This document shows, in pieces, positions 5,307-6,925 of a stretch of DNA of 6,925 nt (within the stretch, counting starts at the first letter, position 1; the number at the start of each line of letters is the position of its first letter). Both the position numbers and the translations under genes were made by a program. The notes beneath the pieces were generated by a model, which saw only the letters and a list, made by a program, of their open reading frames with translations, did not search any database and was not told where the DNA came from. Source of the DNA: Rhodanobacteraceae bacterium (lineage in GTDB: Bacteria > Pseudomonadota > Gammaproteobacteria > Xanthomonadales > Rhodanobacteraceae); assembly GCA_025928735.1 (NCBI GenBank), contig JAICIW010000121.1:1-6925 (forward strand), written 5' to 3'.

Positions 5307-6925
5307 ATGTTCGCAATCATCACGGGTTACTTCCTCGCCATCTTCGGCGCGCTGCTGCTCGCCGGAGGCGTGTGGCTGGTGGTGCTGGGCGGTACGCTGG
5401 CCTACATCGGGCTTGGTGCCGGCTGGCTGATCAGCGGCGTGCTGCTGATCCTGCGCCGCCGCGCCGCGCTCGGTGTGTACGCCCTGCTGTTGATCCTCAC
5501 CCTGATCTGGGCGCTGTTCGAAGTGGGCCTCGATCGCTGGGCGCTGCTGCCGCGCTACGCGCTGTTCAGCCTGTTCGGCTTGTGGCTGCTGATGCCGTGG
5601 ATCGACGCAGCGTTGCGCCCGGACGCGCACACGCTCCGCAGCCGCGGCTGGCTCGGCGCGCGCGGCGCGCTGGCGGTGACCGTGTGCCTCGCACTGGTGC
5701 TGGGACTGGTTTCACTGGCAAGGGATCCGTTCGGCATCGCCGGCTCGCTGCCAACGACCGCGAGTGCCGAAACGCCCGACGCGGCCACCACGCCGGGCGC
5801 GGACTGGGCGGCCTACGGCGGCACCGGGTACGGCCAGCGCTACTCGTCGCTGAAACAGATCACGGCCGGAAACGTCCATGAACTGAAACTGGCGTGGACC
5901 TACCACACGGGCGAGAAAAAAACCGCGCCACACGATCCCACCGAAAGCACCTCCGAAGATACCCCGCTGAAAATCGGCGACAGCTTGTACCTGTGCACCA
6001 CCCACGACCGCATCGTCGCGCTGAATGCCGCGACCGGGAAGAAGCTGTGGGAATACGACCCGCACATCAAGTACGGCCACGACAACCAGCACCTGACCTG
6101 CCGCGGGCTGGGTTATCACTCGGCCACGGTGCCGGCGCCCGTCGCGCCGTCCGTGCTCGCGGCAAATGCGCCGGCGCCGTTGGCAACATCGGCCGCGCCG
6201 GCTGCAGCTTCCACTGCCGCCGCTCCGGTGACGGCGCAGTGCGCGCAACGGTTGGTGCTTGCCACCATCGACGCGCGCCTGATCGAAGTCGATGCGAAAA
6301 CCGGCAAGCCCTGCATGGGTTTCGGCCACGACGGCGAGGTGAACCTGCTCACGGACATGGGCAAGGTGAAGCCGGGTTATTACATGGAAACGTCACCGCC
6401 CGCGGTGACCCGCAAACTGATCGTGGTCGGAGCGTCGATCAACGACAACAATTCCGTGCACAACCCGTCCGGCGTGATCCGCGCATTCGACGTCATGACC
6501 GGCACGCTGGCGTGGCATTGGGACATGGGCAAGCCCGATCCCAACGCGCCGCTGCAGCCGGGCGAAACCTACACGCCCAATACGCCGCCCGCATGGCCGC
6601 CGCTTTCCGTCGATGAAAAACTCGGCATGGTGTACGTGCCGCTGGGAAATGTTTCGCCGGATCAACTGGACATCCGTCGCAGCCCGGCCACGGAAAAATA
6701 CGGCAGCGCGATCGTGGCGTTGAGCCTCGCGGACGGGCATCTTGTCTGGTATTTCCAGGCCGTGCATCACGACCATTGGGATCGCGACAATCCCGCGCAG
6801 CCCACGCTGGTCGACCTGACGATCCATGGCACGACCGAGCCGGCACTGGTGCAACCGACCAAACAAGGCGACGTGTACGTGCTGAACCGCCGCACCGGCA
6901 AGCCGATCCTGCCGGTGACGGAGAT
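5307..6925 (+). CDS. Membrane-bound PQQ-dependent dehydrogenase, glucose/quinate/shikimate family (paralog 2, 3' end outside window)
   Basis: 539 residues are visible, open to the window edge; roughly a third of the protein is missing. The ATG at 5307 follows CGGAG (5294-5298) at eight bases. Five transmembrane helices lie at about 5-28, 31-50, 53-73, 82-99 and 117-137, then a PQQ beta-propeller with W-motif-like repeats near 237-251, 327-337, 391-405 and 468-482. Compared with remembered E. coli Gcd residues it keeps His262 and Arg266 (here H262 and R266 in QHLTCRG), Asp354-Asn355 (D380-N381), Trp404 (W430), catalytic Asp466 (D492 in HHDHWD) and PQQ-binding Lys493 (K519). Thr424 is replaced by Ser450. 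An Ala/Pro-rich insert at about 272-310 is unusual. The early part (WAAYGGTGYGQRYS, then SLKQITAGNVHELKLAW) is very Gcd-like, so glucose dehydrogenase (gcd) is a reasonable guess, not proof. It lies 229 bases after paralog 1 and may have its own promoter. Confidence 0.9.
   Translation, partial: MFAIITGYFLAIFGALLLAGGVWLVVLGGTLAYIGLGAGWLISGVLLILRRRAALGVYALLLILTLIWALFEVGLDRWALLPRYALFSLFGLWLLMPWIDAALRPDAHTLRSRGWLGARGALAVTVCLALVLGLVSLARDPFGIAGSLPTTASAETPDAATTPGADWAAYGGTGYGQRYSSLKQITAGNVHELKLAWTYHTGEKKTAPHDPTESTSEDTPLKIGDSLYLCTTHDRIVALNAATGKKLWEYDPHIKYGHDNQHLTCRGLGYHSATVPAPVAPSVLAANAPAPLATSAAPAAASTAAAPVTAQCAQRLVLATIDARLIEVDAKTGKPCMGFGHDGEVNLLTDMGKVKPGYYMETSPPAVTRKLIVVGASINDNNSVHNPSGVIRAFDVMTGTLAWHWDMGKPDPNAPLQPGETYTPNTPPAWPPLSVDEKLGMVYVPLGNVSPDQLDIRRSPATEKYGSAIVALSLADGHLVWYFQAVHHDHWDRDNPAQPTLVDLTIHGTTEPALVQPTKQGDVYVLNRRTGKPILPVTE

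Noticed and set aside
2630..5323. A very long open frame on the minus strand (897 codons) antisense to the first PQQ dehydrogenase
   Set aside because: It is an artefact of strong G/C third-position bias in the plus-strand gene. Its translation is Arg/His-rich with no recognisable domain, while the plus frame has clear family motifs and catalytic residues.

Overview
This GC-rich window, with third codon positions strongly biased to G/C, carries many intergenic GTCATTCC...hairpin...CCAGTG repeats. Both features fit a Gammaproteobacterium of the Lysobacterales/Xanthomonadales type (Rhodanobacteraceae or Xanthomonadaceae). That placement is inferred from style and repeat type, not from a marker gene. 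No RNA gene, insertion-sequence transposase, CRISPR array, prophage or replication origin is visible.

Layout. Positions 1-184 hold two hairpin repeats lying 3' of a minus-strand operon. That operon (918 down to 185) encodes a 46-residue single-pass membrane protein and then a 191-residue four-helix membrane protein, both of unknown function. Positions 919-1439 are a 521-base divergent intergenic region with a perfect 17-bp hairpin, a small palindrome and a composite island of repeats. From 1440 rightwards, on the plus strand, come an outer-membrane porin of the OprO/OprP type (390 aa) and, 11 bases later, a complete membrane-bound PQQ-dependent dehydrogenase of the glucose/quinate/shikimate family (817 aa). 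A 229-base spacer with two inverted hairpin repeats follows. The window ends inside a second, divergent dehydrogenase of the same family (539 residues visible, 3' end cut off by the window edge).

How the genes may work together. The porin would let a small hydrophilic substrate into the periplasm. The dehydrogenases are anchored in the inner membrane by five N-terminal helices and would oxidise sugars or cyclic polyols on the periplasmic side with PQQ, passing electrons to ubiquinone. The two enzymes keep the catalytic Asp and PQQ-binding Lys but differ at the position matching His262 of E. coli Gcd (Tyr in the first, His in the second). The locus may therefore be a two-substrate periplasmic oxidation module. 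No PQQ biosynthesis gene is in the window, so the cofactor must come from elsewhere.

I see no wholly new system. The most interesting signals are the compensatory variation in the stems of the hairpin repeats and the active-site divergence between the tandem dehydrogenases.
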